Positions 55,701-64,000 of a stretch of DNA of 64,000 nucleotides are shown in pieces (the first letter of the stretch is position 1; the number at the start of each line of letters is the position of its first letter). The DNA comes from Varroa destructor (taxonomy: Eukaryota; Arthropoda; Arachnida; Mesostigmata; Varroidae). The translations under genes were made by a program, and so were the position numbers. A model generated the notes under the pieces. The model had not been told where the DNA came from, made no database searches, and saw only the letters and a program-made list of their open reading frames with translations. The stretch lies in assembly GCF_002443255.2 (NCBI RefSeq), contig NW_019211455.1:54202338-54266337 (forward strand). Direction: 5' to 3'.

Positions 55701-58700
55701 CATCTTCCTGTCTACGACCGGACCAAACACCTCGGTCGGACGCTCCTTACCCAGTGTGGACCCGTGGACGTATCTGACCTCGCTTCGAAACTCGATCTGA
55801 TCGAAAAGCGGTGGAAAAGCCTTCTTCTCGAACTACAAAAGAGTAAAACTTATGAAAAGCGACCAAAGAGCGGTGAACAACTCCGAGAGGACATGCTTCA
55901 ACTCCGCGCGTGGTTCATGGAGGCCGAAACTTTACTGACGATCAGCCCACCGCCACAGGATTTGGCGGAAGGATTTGAAAAGGCAAGAAAGTTAAACAGG
56001 TAGTGCCTGCTCGTAGCAGTAGTTCTTACGAACGGCCTAACATCCTTCAGGGCCATATATCGTTACGCCCATTAAATGCTGATGCCGACCAGGGCTGAAA
56101 GATCGATTCTGTTATGGTTGCACGGTTTCCACGATAAGATTTTCATTAATAGTAAATTACTAATACTGAATAAGTAAGAGTTTAAATTATAGGCTGCGTC
56201 CGTCTCTGTCACAGCAAACCTGATCAAATTGTGGCAAACTAATTCATGTGAAGAGCAAGTTACGTATCTATCTACATGATGATATCGAACAGTTTACAGC
56301 ATTAAACAAACATATGGCTTTTGTTACGTTCTAGCTAGAAAATGTCAAGCGATGCGAGGCGGAGATGGCTTCGAAACGCACGTGTTTCTTCAGTGTTCTG
56401 CTTAGCTCCGCGCCACAGAGAATCGACATTGACTCGCTTGGTGATAAATTCTCGAACCTTTGTCAACAACTGACCGATTTCAGGTTTGGTCATTAGTTAC
56501 TTTATAGAATAGATATTATCTAAATGATGACTGTTGGTCGTCTTGCTTCTTTGTTTCCGGTTCACAAAATGTCAGTCTGCTATTACTATTGAGCGTAATG
56601 CACGAATGCACACCAACCGTCTTCTCCAGCTTTCACGCTGAACAAATTCTGGCTCTGGAAAGCATTGTTGTGAACGCTACCTATTAAGATCAAATAGATA
56701 ATAATTTTACGTAGAAATTAAACGTAAACGTATTGATAATAGACTTAGGTAGGAGTGTAGAAAAAAACAGCGAAAGAAAGGTATACGTTTTCTCCCTATG
56801 GTAGAAGTGATGTGTTATTGTCTTTTTTGTCAAAATATCGAAAACGTACGTTAGTCCAGTCAGTGTTCCCGTTACAATTTAACAACTGACATTGATCAAG
56901 GGCAAAAAAATGGAAGGGGCGTTTTACGACTTCCATACTAAATATATATACATATATCCACATGTATCATGTGGAAATCCTATAGATCTCATCATGTATA
57001 TATATATATTATCACGCTATGTATACAATATTATATGACGTTTAAGAGTTTTTACATGGTTTTCACAAATTATTGTTATTACCACGTCGACGGCATACGA
57101 ATACGGACCATTATGTTCGACCAGCCTTCGCGATATTGTAGAGGTACCTTTTATAAGAATCGTAATGAGCATCGTCACACATACGTTCACAAATAGAATT
57201 TTATACCATTATAGGGTTTTAGCTTCGTTTTTCATCGTGTAACTTCAGCAATAAAAGGAGACTGCGAAGAAATCGAAATTGTACCATTCTTACTTTGAAA
57301 AAAATACCAACATCCGTTAAATGAAACATTGAGATCTCATCTGTGGCTATAATAAAGTTACGTCCCTTTGTCTTTGCCTAGCTCAGATATGCTATATAAA
57401 TGCAACGTCTTCTTTCCCTCTGATCTGATTTCTAAGTGCCTCAAAGTGTACATCCTGATTGTCACTCAGTACCAATTATATTACCAGTACCTGTTTTTTC
57501 TAAAATTTTTTTTTCATATAATAACAATGCACATGAACGTAATTGTAAGATCTGCCGACACATGCAGTACCGTTGCCTCATTTAAGGTTCAGAGCATCTT
57601 GTCATTCTTAGCGTTCTTCTTTATGCTACATACTGTTCCTTTATAGGGAGAAGCTGGAAGATTACTTACGCCGGCTCGAACAATTAATGAACGATGTCCA
57701 TGCCGAAGAGCGGCGCTTGGATGAATCACTGCTCGATGCCGAACGGTTCGTAGCTGGGCGGCTCCTGTTAAGGTCAAGTTCGTTCATCTGCAGGGATTCA
57801 CCAAGACGTGGCCGGCAGGATTCGACCCGGAGGTCGTTGCGTTCTACGGCGCTATCTGCTGTTGGCATGCCGCTGCGTTTGCAACGAACATCGCAGACGC
57901 CACTGACATCAACGCCAGCGGGTTCGAGGGCGTCGGCGGAGTATGAGCGGGACTCGTCGAGTTCTCTGACGAAGGCATCCGAGACGTCCACGCAGACCGG
58001 GACCGAGACGCTGATCGGGTCCGAAATCGAAATGAAGCTGAACGAGCATGTGATGTTGGAACATTCTCGTATGATGCGCAACCTTCAGCGTAGGGTCCAG
58101 CAGCTGGAGAAGGTAGGTGAACTCAGATGAGATTACAGTTAGTAAATTTAGTCAGCTTTCTTGGGGTCTAATGTGATATGTACACATTATTAATTGCTAC
58201 TTCATTGCAATTTCCAGATGTACAACTTTTACAAGTTAGAAAAAAGATTTCGATGTCAAACAGATACTTGACCATCGTTACTGAGTCTCTATAAGTAACC
58301 AGCAGCAGTTACCGATTGGTAATACAACAACCGATTGGTAACAAGTCCTAGTTGTTGGTTTTCAGAAAAAGTATGCATATGTAAATCTAAATGTGTAGTT
58401 GAAGCTAGAAATGGAAGAAAGATGCGAGTCACGTTTTACGCTCGCTCACTAAACGTAGGCTTTCCTCTGTTTTCATCACTAATACATTAGCTGTATCCTA
58501 GCTAGCAGTAAGCCTACTCTACTTACACCTATATAGGTTCCTGTAACCTACAGCAAAGGGGCCTGAAGCACCAACCGTATCATATAGTCATAGTTCTATA
58601 ATGTAGAATAATTAATTTATCATCTCGGTGTTGCTGGATTCGCTGCTGCTGTTACTACTGCCAATTCACTTGGACACGCCGTCTACTCAACATTTTGGCG

Positions 58701-61338
58701 GGGTGCACGTCACGCTGCCCGTACTGCCCTGACTGTTTTGATGTTTTGACGTCTCTTTGCTACTGTTGCCAAACGGCTTCCTAGGTGTTCCCGTTGCTGC
58801 CGGGTTGCAAGACTGACTTCGAGCGTTGCGTCGCGTCGTGGCAGAGATTGTGTGCCGTCGCTGCCAGGTGTGGCCCTCCGCTCGCCCTGCTCGTCGCTCA
58901 ACAGACCTACCCCCGCCGAGACCACCCCGGTAAGAATTGTCTGAAATGATTTGACCACCAAAGAGCAAGATACTATATAGGCCTTTGCTGGTGCGTGAAT
59001 ACCGTTCGTGTGTTTATTGACGAGGTGCACACGAGCTTGTAAGTGGAAAATGGATGCGTACACTTATGTGGAAGAGAAGGGTTGGGTGATCTCGAATTTT
59101 GCATATAGTGGGTAGGGTTTTCGAGTGGAATAAAATGGGTAGCATTGCGTTGATTACGACTTCAGAAGATACTTGTAACGGTGGACATTGTTCATCATGG
59201 TTCGAGTGAATTATAAGTTGCAATAATACAATAATGATAAAACCGTATTTTTTAAAAATAAAATCAAGCGCCGAGAGGGAAACAACAAGTCAAACATAAA
59301 TGCAAGCATTTGAAGCAGTAAACATTATACAGTATGTGAACGCAGGCATTGCAGAACTATAGTGTAGTATATTCGTGAAGACCTAACACTCTTTCATTGG
59401 ATTCATAGCTATGATGACGCTAAGGCTATCATCAGATTGGCGCGTTAGGTATGATATACTAAACTTTCCATTTCCGAAATCTGGACGAAATCGAACAACT
59501 TGGTGTAGCTTTGATGGATTACCCTTTGGCTGAAAGAAGTTGAGTCAGACTATGCGATAGACATTGGAGATCTCATCGGACATTAGCGATTTCATTGTAT
59601 TACATGAGTGATAAGATAAGGCAACTTATTTTAAGAATACGTAGGTGTATCGAAGATTCGTCCCTTGAACCAACTATCATCTTTCTATGAGAACCATTTA
59701 ACCGGCAACCGTTTTTTACCAATCAAATATTTTACCAAATTCTTTTCTGCTCCATTCTTTTCCAATCGCCACACGGCGGACCCAAATGATTTCCGGATGT
59801 GCCCAGCGGTCAACGTGCGTCACGTCATCTATGCATGTCTGCATCAGTTTCTCGGCAGTAAGGCTCCGTCGAATAACTCGTGGATACTTTACTGCGATGG
59901 TTGCAGCTATTAGAAAAAAATTGCCGCGATAGCAGTCGCAATGCTTGAAATTAGTACACCTGCTAACCTTTTAATTTTGAGCGGCAAAAAGGACGCCTTA
60001 AAAGGCCACGTATTTTTGTGTATCAGTTTCAAGAGACGGCTGGAGCCTCCCAATACTTTAGGCTGCCACCTAGATTAGCAGTTGCGTACTGATTCACGCA
60101 GTGGACAACTCCCGGAGAGGAACTTTCATATAGGGGCGATACTTCAGCAAGATGCCATTTGTTACGACAGAAAAAAATGTTTGATTTTTATTATTGTTTT
60201 TCTTTATTTCGTGTGACGATGGCGACAAGCCATGGGCGTCTACTCATTTCTATTTTTAAATTGAAATTAAATAGGTTACTCCACTGAGATGTCAAGAGAT
60301 ACGCTGGTAGATGATAAAAGATTTATACACGGCTAGCACAAAACAAAACCATGTAGCTCCTGGAGATCATATGCATCGCAATTAACTGTAGATCCGCCAG
60401 TATGCAAGTTTATTGTCTGTCCGTAGCGCAACAGTACCTACAACGTCGGCCATATTTAAGAACCATGAAAAGCATTTACCTGTAGAGGTTTGATACGAAA
60501 CAGCAACGTGCATCTAGACAACACTCTCGCGTCAAATGGATCTATGTTTTACCATGAGATTCTAATTCCATTATTGTGGCTTGGCTGAAATTTTGATTTT
60601 ACACGACTGATATCTCTTATCTGAACACTCTACATTCGTGAAGAACATGTCTAACCTCAAGTGTAAGATAATAAGTCACAGCTGTACAAATAAAGCGAAA
60701 CGAAAAAGAAAAAAAAAAGAAATATCAATGTGCGTACAGGTCGCAGAACCAAAACACCGGTGACACAAAATCGTAGCGCAACTACCTAAATGTACCTAGG
60801 TGCCTGAACATCGTATACTTCGCCCGGTTCCTAACAATAAGCCAGTCGTTAAAAATCGAAACAAATAGGAAATATAAGGAAATGCAATTAACAGATAGAG
60901 GTACTCACTTCGACAAGACCTACGCGTTTTCATTACGATATATACAAGGTACGATTACGGTATAAGTTATGCGAACGAATAAGTAGTAGAATCATGCACT
61001 ACTCATATGGTCGTAGGTATACTGGCTTATGTTTATGGTGCGAGAATATAGAATGACATATTTAATATTTGTTTCTTCTTTTTTCCTGGTGTTATTTTTC
61101 TTTCCGCTTTCATGTTTTTATGGGCGTGGACTGGGCGGGCTGAAACAACTTTGCTGATTATCACGCAGGTGCTGGTGACGTACTTCCACAGATTGAGGGT
61201 AGCATGGGTCTGGCTGAACTTTCCGATGAACTCGGCGAACTGGAGACGTGGGTGGGGGCCCAGCACAAAAAGATACTCGAGATCGTTGTCGACTTTGGTG
61301 TTGATGATAGTGTCAAAGAGGCCCTGCAAGCCTACAAG
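25697..61338 (+). CDS. Dys: dystrophin, full-length type; N-terminal and rod portions, 27 exons, 3' part beyond window
   Basis: Large cytoskeletal linker joining actin to the dystroglycan complex under the membrane of muscle and neural cells. Twenty-seven hand-traced exons keep phase at every junction and give about 2,489 residues. Order: short leader (1-21), CH1 (about 22-139), CH2 (about 140-255), then a spectrin-repeat rod to the window edge. [43 protein letters not shown] and KLLDPEDM are close to vertebrate dystrophin; IILHWQ and the exon 2 boundary favour dystrophin over plakins such as Short stop. Family length is about 3,600 residues, so final repeats, WW, EF-hand, ZZ and coiled coil lie beyond 64 kb. 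Two GC-AG introns are proposed. Hinge 1 was not found. The first exon is inferred; others from exon 2 to 25 are firm. Confidence 0.93.
25761..27474. other. dystrophin intron 1 / inter-promoter sequence
   Basis: G+C-rich to about 26,800, then more AT-rich. Long open frames in several registers are compositional. No further convincing coding exon. Confidence 0.4.
27475..27493 (+). CDS. dystrophin candidate first coding exon B (alternative)
   Basis: GCCATCATGG is a strong initiation context, with an in-frame TGA 33 bp upstream. Six codons (MDPSVQ) plus a final G end at AAG|GTAGGA, phase 1, so joining exon 2 gives MDPSVQ-D-ERED. A very short unique N-terminus like this is how mammalian Dp427 isoforms differ. 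The donor is weaker than that of exon A. Confidence 0.4.
27494..32498. other. dystrophin first-intron sequence
   Basis: About 5 kb of AT-rich intron with no coding exon seen. 28,330-28,500 is locally G+C-rich. A run of 11 C lies at 31,311-31,321. Confidence 0.5.
32512..32606 (+). CDS. dystrophin exon 2 (start of CH1)
   Basis: Begins after GTTACAG as AT|GAACGCGAGGAC, giving [18 protein letters not shown], and ends at GTAAGT in phase 0. Vertebrate exon 2 starts at the identical codon position (TAT split T|AT before GAA). An in-frame ATG at 32,499 could also start translation here if the upstream acceptor is not used. Confidence 0.9.
32607..34129. other. dystrophin intron 2
   Basis: 1.5 kb GT-AG intron, AT-rich, no embedded gene seen. 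Confidence 0.7.
34130..34249 (+). CDS. dystrophin exon 3 (CH1)
   Basis: Forty codons, [17 protein letters not shown] through [12 protein letters not shown], a near match to the DLQDGRRLLDLLEGLTG region of vertebrate dystrophin. Acceptor TTTTTATAG, donor CAG|GTGTGC, phase 0 at both ends. Confidence 0.93.
34610..34747 (+). CDS. dystrophin exon 4 (end of CH1)
   Basis: Forty-six codons including [20 protein letters not shown] and [10 protein letters not shown], the dystrophin CH1 signature. Acceptor after a long T tract (CTAG), donor AAG|GTACGC, phase 0. Confidence 0.95.
34748..35348. other. dystrophin intron 4
   Basis: About 600 bp, AT-rich, nothing else recognised. Confidence 0.7.
35349..35567 (+). 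CDS. dystrophin exon 5 (CH2)
   Basis: Seventy-three codons with [32 protein letters not shown] and LEHAFE. CH2 consensus RPDLF is here SPDMF, so the usually conserved Arg is replaced. Acceptor TTCACAG, donor GAG|GTAGGC, phase 0. Confidence 0.95.
35852..35980 (+). CDS. dystrophin exon 6 (end of CH2)
   Basis: Forty-three codons, [17 protein letters not shown] through [12 protein letters not shown], the C-terminal helices of CH2. Acceptor GGTCCAG, donor GTAAGT, phase 0. Confidence 0.95.
42488..42505. repeat. poly(T) run
   Basis: Eighteen consecutive T, in intron 6. Confidence 0.85.
44062..44383. repeat. 51-bp tandem minisatellite, six copies plus a truncated one
   Basis: Unit starts TTGGCCTACAGACC and ends GACAATACACAG; copies begin at 44,062, 44,113, 44,164, 44,215, 44,266 and 44,317, almost identical. 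Copies 1-5 contain the E-box CACGTG; copy 6 and the truncated seventh have CGCGTG. Because 51 is a multiple of three and the unit lacks stops in one frame of each strand, 17-residue peptide repeats appear on both strands; I treat these as compositional, not genes. Confidence 0.95.
45203..45361 (+). CDS. dystrophin exon 7 (first spectrin repeat)
   Basis: Fifty-three codons starting [18 protein letters not shown], matching the first rod repeat of vertebrate dystrophin (LDRYQTALEEVLSWLL). Acceptor GGTGTAG, donor GAG|GTAATA, phase 0. Confidence 0.88.
45593..45771 (+). CDS. dystrophin exon 8 (spectrin repeat 1)
   Basis: Acceptor CATTACAG; ends CAGCG|GTATTA in phase 2, the split Arg codon completed by exon 9. 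Continuous helical sequence, ending ELRDHITQ. Confidence 0.88.
45936..46211 (+). CDS. dystrophin exon 9 (spectrin repeat 2)
   Basis: After a T-rich tract and [24 protein letters not shown] and RNWLTERED align with the second rod repeat of vertebrate dystrophin (VLMDLQNQKLKELNDWL). Ends GAAAG|GTCAGC, phase 2. Confidence 0.92.
46212..46645. other. dystrophin intron 9
   Basis: 434 bp, AT-rich, nothing recognised. Confidence 0.75.
46646..46963 (+). CDS. dystrophin exon 10 (spectrin repeats 2-3)
   Basis: Acceptor [28 protein letters not shown] then [16 protein letters not shown], heptad-like helices with the repeat-start Trp. Ends AAAAG|GTCAGC, phase 2. Confidence 0.92.
47238..47394 (+). CDS. 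dystrophin exon 11 (spectrin repeat 3)
   Basis: Acceptor [29 protein letters not shown] corresponds to the FARCWDNLVQKLEKS segment of vertebrate dystrophin. Ends CAG|GTACTG, phase 0. Confidence 0.9.
47681..47984 (+). CDS. dystrophin exon 12 (linker and spectrin repeat)
   Basis: Acceptor GACTACAG. Opens with a basic Ser-rich linker ([12 protein letters not shown], then RKSSFSEL), where vertebrate dystrophin has hinge 2-like sequence, then helices to LDEHLKGKG. Ends AAGG|GTAAGC, phase 1. Confidence 0.88.
48267..48544 (+). CDS. dystrophin exon 13 (spectrin repeat)
   Basis: Acceptor [29 protein letters not shown] is typical of the third helix of a repeat. Ends CAA|GTAAGT, phase 0. Confidence 0.9.
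48545..48935. other. dystrophin intron 13
   Basis: 391 bp, nothing recognised. Confidence 0.75.
48936..49268 (+). CDS. dystrophin exon 14 (spectrin repeat)
   Basis: Acceptor TAATCCAG, 111 codons with [20 protein letters not shown] and [13 protein letters not shown]; donor ATG|GTATGC, phase 0. Confidence 0.9.
49451..50044 (+). CDS. dystrophin exon 15 (about two spectrin repeats)
   Basis: Acceptor TTCTACAG, 198 codons; repeat Trp residues in [25 protein letters not shown] and [10 protein letters not shown]. Donor AAG|GTAGGT, phase 0. Confidence 0.93.
50276..50555 (+). CDS. dystrophin exon 16 (spectrin repeat)
   Basis: Acceptor GCAATCTAG; Lys/Glu-rich coiled helices ending [17 protein letters not shown]; donor AAAA|GTGAGT, phase 1. 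Confidence 0.9.
50556..50913. other. dystrophin intron 16 with poly(T) run
   Basis: 358 bp; a 19-base T run at 50,690-50,708. Confidence 0.75.
50914..51017 (+). CDS. dystrophin exon 17
   Basis: Short exon after [26 protein letters not shown] with the repeat-start Trp. Ends GAC|GTCAGT, phase 0. Confidence 0.88.
51181..52053 (+). CDS. dystrophin exon 18 (largest rod exon, about three repeats)
   Basis: Acceptor GTTACTGCAG, 291 codons. Includes [19 protein letters not shown] and [17 protein letters not shown], which parallel the SVEQEVVQSQLNHC and LDERVTALKLHYNELG repeat of vertebrate dystrophin. Phase with exon 19 requires ending at CAG before GCAGGT, a GC donor; the nearby GT would shift the frame into a stop. 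Confidence 0.9.
52216..52827 (+). CDS. dystrophin exon 19 (two spectrin repeats)
   Basis: Acceptor CATTTACAG, 204 codons from [28 protein letters not shown] and [16 protein letters not shown] mark repeat helices. Donor AGG|GTTAGT, phase 0. Confidence 0.92.
52828..53199. other. dystrophin intron 19
   Basis: 372 bp, nothing recognised. Confidence 0.75.
53200..53475 (+). CDS. dystrophin exon 20 (spectrin repeat)
   Basis: Acceptor CTGTCGCAG, 92 codons with [17 protein letters not shown] and [12 protein letters not shown]. Donor GAC|GTAAGT, phase 0. Confidence 0.9.
53724..54128 (+). CDS. dystrophin exon 21 (repeat with Ser-rich insert)
   Basis: Acceptor TTATGTAG, 135 codons. Between two helical parts is a short Ser/Tyr/Pro-rich stretch (about 53,905-54,020, RISSSHG... 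to [13 protein letters not shown]), a local hinge. Donor CAG|GTAAGC, phase 0. Confidence 0.9.
54129..54560. other. dystrophin intron 21
   Basis: 432 bp, nothing recognised. Confidence 0.75.
54561..54878 (+). CDS. dystrophin exon 22 (spectrin repeat)
   Basis: Acceptor TTTTCACAG, 106 codons with [15 protein letters not shown] and [12 protein letters not shown]. Donor CCG|GTGAGT, phase 0. Confidence 0.92.
54879..55676. other. dystrophin intron 22
   Basis: 798 bp, AT-rich; short frames only. Confidence 0.7.
55677..55982 (+). CDS. dystrophin exon 23 (spectrin repeat)
   Basis: Acceptor CGTTTTGCAG, 102 codons with [16 protein letters not shown] and [12 protein letters not shown]. Phase with exon 24 demands ending at GAAAAG before GCAAGA, a consensus-like GC donor; the GT 17 bases later would give a stop on joining exon 24, though it would be in phase with exon 25. 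Confidence 0.88.
56335..56483 (+). CDS. dystrophin exon 24 (spectrin repeat)
   Basis: Acceptor TTACGTTCTAG; reads [15 protein letters not shown] then [16 protein letters not shown], a repeat third helix. Ends TTCAG|GTTTGG, phase 2. Confidence 0.8.
56484..57646. other. dystrophin intron 24
   Basis: 1.16 kb, AT-rich with a short TA tract near 56,995-57,009; no exon seen. Confidence 0.65.
57647..58112 (+). CDS. dystrophin exon 25 (repeat helix, Ser/Arg-rich linker, helix)
   Basis: Acceptor CCTTTATAG, phase 2 start. Helix [17 protein letters not shown], then about 80 residues rich in Ser, Arg and Thr with no heptad pattern (57,780-58,010), then [17 protein letters not shown]. Donor AAG|GTAGGT, phase 0. 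Confidence 0.85.
58113..58784. other. dystrophin intron 25
   Basis: 672 bp, no exon recognised. Confidence 0.6.
58785..58929 (+). CDS. dystrophin exon 26 (tentative)
   Basis: Acceptor GGCTTCCTAG, donor CCCCG|GTAAGA. Only a 3n+1 exon can link exon 25 (phase 0 end) to exon 27 (phase 1 start), and this 145-bp exon does. Reads [18 protein letters not shown], repeat-like, then a Pro/Gly/Arg segment. An alternative acceptor at 58,812 keeps the frame. Confidence 0.5.
58930..61168. other. dystrophin intron 26
   Basis: 2.2 kb, AT-rich, short frames only (for example 59,665-59,913, which I judge non-coding). Confidence 0.6.
61169..61338 (+). CDS. dystrophin exon 27 (spectrin repeat), last exon found in window
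   Basis: Acceptor ATCACGCAG, read with a two-base start: [18 protein letters not shown] then KEALQAYK. Another frame through the exon is also open but lacks repeat character. Donor AAG|GTTAGT, phase 0. Confidence 0.75.
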
Positions 61339-64000
61339 GTTAGTGCGTATATATTACGCAGATTGCGTTAAGTTGCGTATTTATTATTTAAAAATAAAAT
61401 ATTTAGTCGGTGTTCGATGGGTATTTTCTATGCATCCATTTACTTCACTGAGTCTAAGACACAGATGTATAAGTCTTTGAAAAAACTAAGAGATACATCA
61501 GAAAATTTAAGAAAAATTAGAAAAGACCTGCCTAATTTGAAAAACCGTTGTAAGGTAATGGTTAGCTATCTTTATATATCAATTGAATTTCCATAGCAAG
61601 GTATAAATAGTTATATTTTGTCAGCAAGCTTAATAATATGTTATATTTACGGAATTTTGGTTGATTGAGTGATTGAAAAGGTTGAGAGCAATGAATTAGA
61701 TGTGGGACAAGGTATTTTAGATTAGAGCCTTAATTTTTCAAGTCCTTTTCTTACCTTTTTGATCTTATTCATAATGTGATGGGAGAAAAAATTGTCGACC
61801 TCTATTAAAAGGTATAAGGAAAGTAGACTATAAAATCTGCAGTGAACTGCTGGTTAGTGCATGCCGACCCAAACTGTCGGGTTTATTGCCGTTTGGGCCG
61901 AAAATGATGAATTGGAATAAATACTTCTGAGATTAGGGTAGGTGTCGTTCCCGAATTAATTCTATAACAGAAGATAGAACTCGGAGCCCACTGTAGCTCT
62001 GTGACCTGGCGTCTTGACTATACCCCGTTGTTTAGTGACCTTGTGAACATACGGAATATCAAATATATTCTTTCAGATTTATTAAAATCTTATTGAAATA
62101 GTGTAGCTATGCCAGACGATAAAAGACCCATAACTAGGCATAGTCCGAGGTTTTTCTTCGACAGACATGCCTCTTTTTAAATACAGTCTATGACGTGAAG
62201 TCCAGGCAGTGGGTCACTTTTCTACGTTTTTACTGTCAAAAGGTTACATATTTCTCTGCCTACTCGCTACATAAGCTTATAATACTTATGTCAGAACAAA
62301 TGTAATAATCTGTTAACGTAATGCAACAAAAACTTGTCTTTACGAGGCTGTTTGCTCGGCTGGCAGGTTTTGATCCAATAAGTAATAAAAAGACTAATAC
62401 ATAGAGTTATATTATTCCTTTTTCTTTTTGAAAAGAAGCTCGTATAGGCGACAATATTTTATAGCCGCACGGTGACTTCCATATAATAGATATAGTGCTA
62501 CATATTTATATAATAACTGGTTCTGATACGTGCCGTTTGTCCCCATCAAACATCGTGCCATCAAAACATCCCATCAAAACATCGTGCCTTATTTTTGGTG
62601 AGACACGCACGCCACTAGAAATATACGGTAGTGTTTTTTCTATCGATCACCGTCCGAGCCAGCTCTGCTGTTCTCGTCGCAGGCGTGTCTTTGAACAGAA
62701 GCTGATAAAGCGAGGTTGCCGGCGTTTTGAACGCCGTCTACTTGTGGCGTTCCAAGCAAAGCTTTCTAGGGAAATTCTAGACAAAGTCTTCGCGAATTCG
62801 TGACACGCGTTAACAGCTACGTACACTGCAGGAATAAAGCAACACACGGCGATAACGAAGCTTTAGATGACGCTCACAACCAGACTGGTTGAGATCCAGC
62901 GACTTCCCTAAGGCTACCTAGTCATGGGTGGACGAATTTTTTCTACATAGCGTCTGCGGAAGGGATATATCTATGTATCGCTGGTTCAAACCGCGCGCTG
63001 AAGCTCGGCAGAAAAAGCAGCTTCTAATCTGTAAAGTGTCAATAGGACGATTGAATCGCAATCTATTTCTTTTGTTTCTTTTTTTTTTTTAAGTATACGA
63101 AAGCGTATCGTAGTTTTCGCTGAGGTTTCACCATAAAAGTTTGAGAAGAGCCATATGGTCAACTTCATGAACCCCCTTCCGCTTGCGGGTAAGATATAGA
63201 CATGCGTTAGCCTGAAATTCGAATTCGTTTTCACAGGGAACTACTCGCGGAAGTTTGAACTTAGTCTTACTTATCTCAGTCATCTCACTTAGTATGTTAA
63301 GTATCGATAGATATATGAAATTTGTTTTCAACGTTCGGGAAAAAACACAACGTCCGTTATATTGCTGACGAGTAACTTGTCCGTTCATCTTCTCGATTTC
63401 CATGCGCGGAAAACAGCGCAGTCCTTTATAATTCTCAAATTGGGTTCACTATTAGATTCAGATCCTACATACCTGTGTGCTAAAATATTTGTCGTCCTCT
63501 GCTATGGGAAGTTTCAATTCCCAAGTTCTGTGATCTCGTCCAGAGAATTAGTGCCATGTCAACCTATTGCTTGCTAACGATCCATTTCGACGGATGGATG
63601 AATTTTGAGTAGATTTAATAAAGCGGCTGAAATAGAATAGGCGGACTTTAAGTTGGGTCAACAAACTTCGAAAAAGATCAGCCGACAAATATGCCACGGT
63701 TCGAAGAGCTAATAATCCCTTTTGGCAGCTAGTACAATTTCGAGTAAAATGGCATATGCATTAATTTGCCACATTTGCCCGTTTGTGCACCGTCTGCTAA
63801 AAGCTATCTTGTCAATGCTACTTCAGGCAAAATATCTTAAGAGGAGTAGTATCGAGATGACGGAAACGCATGGACAGCTACCGTGAAGGTGCTAAGCCGA
63901 GTTGAACGGGTAAAAAGTACGTTGTAACCTTAGTTGACATAGCCGTGCGGATCCCTCAACCTATTTTCCACGGTAGGACTAAACTATATTAGTTCGACGT
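61339..64000. other. dystrophin intron 27 or unresolved 3' sequence
   Basis: AT-rich. One possible but unproven exon frame lies at 62,683-62,803 (see findings). No stop/poly(A) structure for the dystrophin gene, so it continues beyond the window. Confidence 0.5.

Noticed and set aside
25697..61338. A plakin (Short stop/MACF) or beta-spectrin identity for the CH-plus-spectrin gene
   Set aside because: EREDVQKK at the exon 2 boundary, IILHWQ in CH1 and the repeat-by-repeat similarity ([13 protein letters not shown]...NWL) fit dystrophin better.
61112..61480. 122-residue frame overlapping dystrophin exon 27
   Set aside because: It is the wrong register; the overlapping register shows spectrin-repeat helices and fits the splice phases.

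Overview
This is a eukaryotic nuclear window, AT-rich (my estimate is about 38-40% GC overall) and intron-bearing, with many microsatellites and homopolymer runs. Gene content and structure suggest an arthropod, possibly an arachnid or mite, but the lineage is an inference because I could run no comparison. All confidently identified coding sequence lies on the + strand.

Layout. (1) Positions 1-8.4 kb are mostly non-coding. A small single-pass membrane protein ORF sits on the minus strand at 680-907, and a GC-richer segment at 6.95-8.49 kb precedes the first gene. (2) 8,493-10,805 is a two-exon gene for a Ser/Thr/Lys-rich, probably disordered protein that I do not recognise; it has a PP1-docking-like KEVRF motif. 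(3) 13.8-14.26 kb holds two unexplained open frames on the + strand. (4) 16,807-17,826 is an intact, intronless CDK20 (CCRK) kinase gene with a poly(A) signal at 17,995. (5) 22,311-23,100 is a long open exon ending at a good splice donor, product unknown, with a PPPY motif. (6) About 25.0-26.8 kb is a GC-rich, promoter-like region containing a small uORF and the best candidate first coding exon of dystrophin. (7) From there to 61,338 runs the 5' two thirds of a full-length dystrophin gene (the arthropod Dys/detached orthologue).

I traced 27 dystrophin exons by hand. Phase is preserved across every junction, giving about 2,489 residues without a break: a short N-terminal leader, two calponin-homology domains (exons 2-6) and a long spectrin-repeat rod (exons 7-27). 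The last repeats, WW domain, EF hands, ZZ finger and C-terminal coiled coil must lie beyond 64 kb, since only part of the rod fits here. The gene has a ~6.8 kb first intron (if the upstream first exon is used) and a 9.2 kb intron between CH2 and the first spectrin repeat.

Most notable observations: (a) several candidate 5' exons (25,697-25,760, 27,475-27,493, and more speculatively 22,311-23,100 and 10,662-10,793) all end in the phase needed to join common exon 2, which begins at exactly the same codon position as vertebrate dystrophin exon 2, suggesting alternative promoters like those of mammalian Dp427; (b) two probable GC-AG introns in the rod; (c) no recognisable hinge 1; (d) a 51-bp minisatellite with an E-box in each of five full copies, open in frame on both strands, in the big intron; (e) a Ser/Arg-rich insertion in the rod. 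I see no virus, toxin, CRISPR array or complete transposon.
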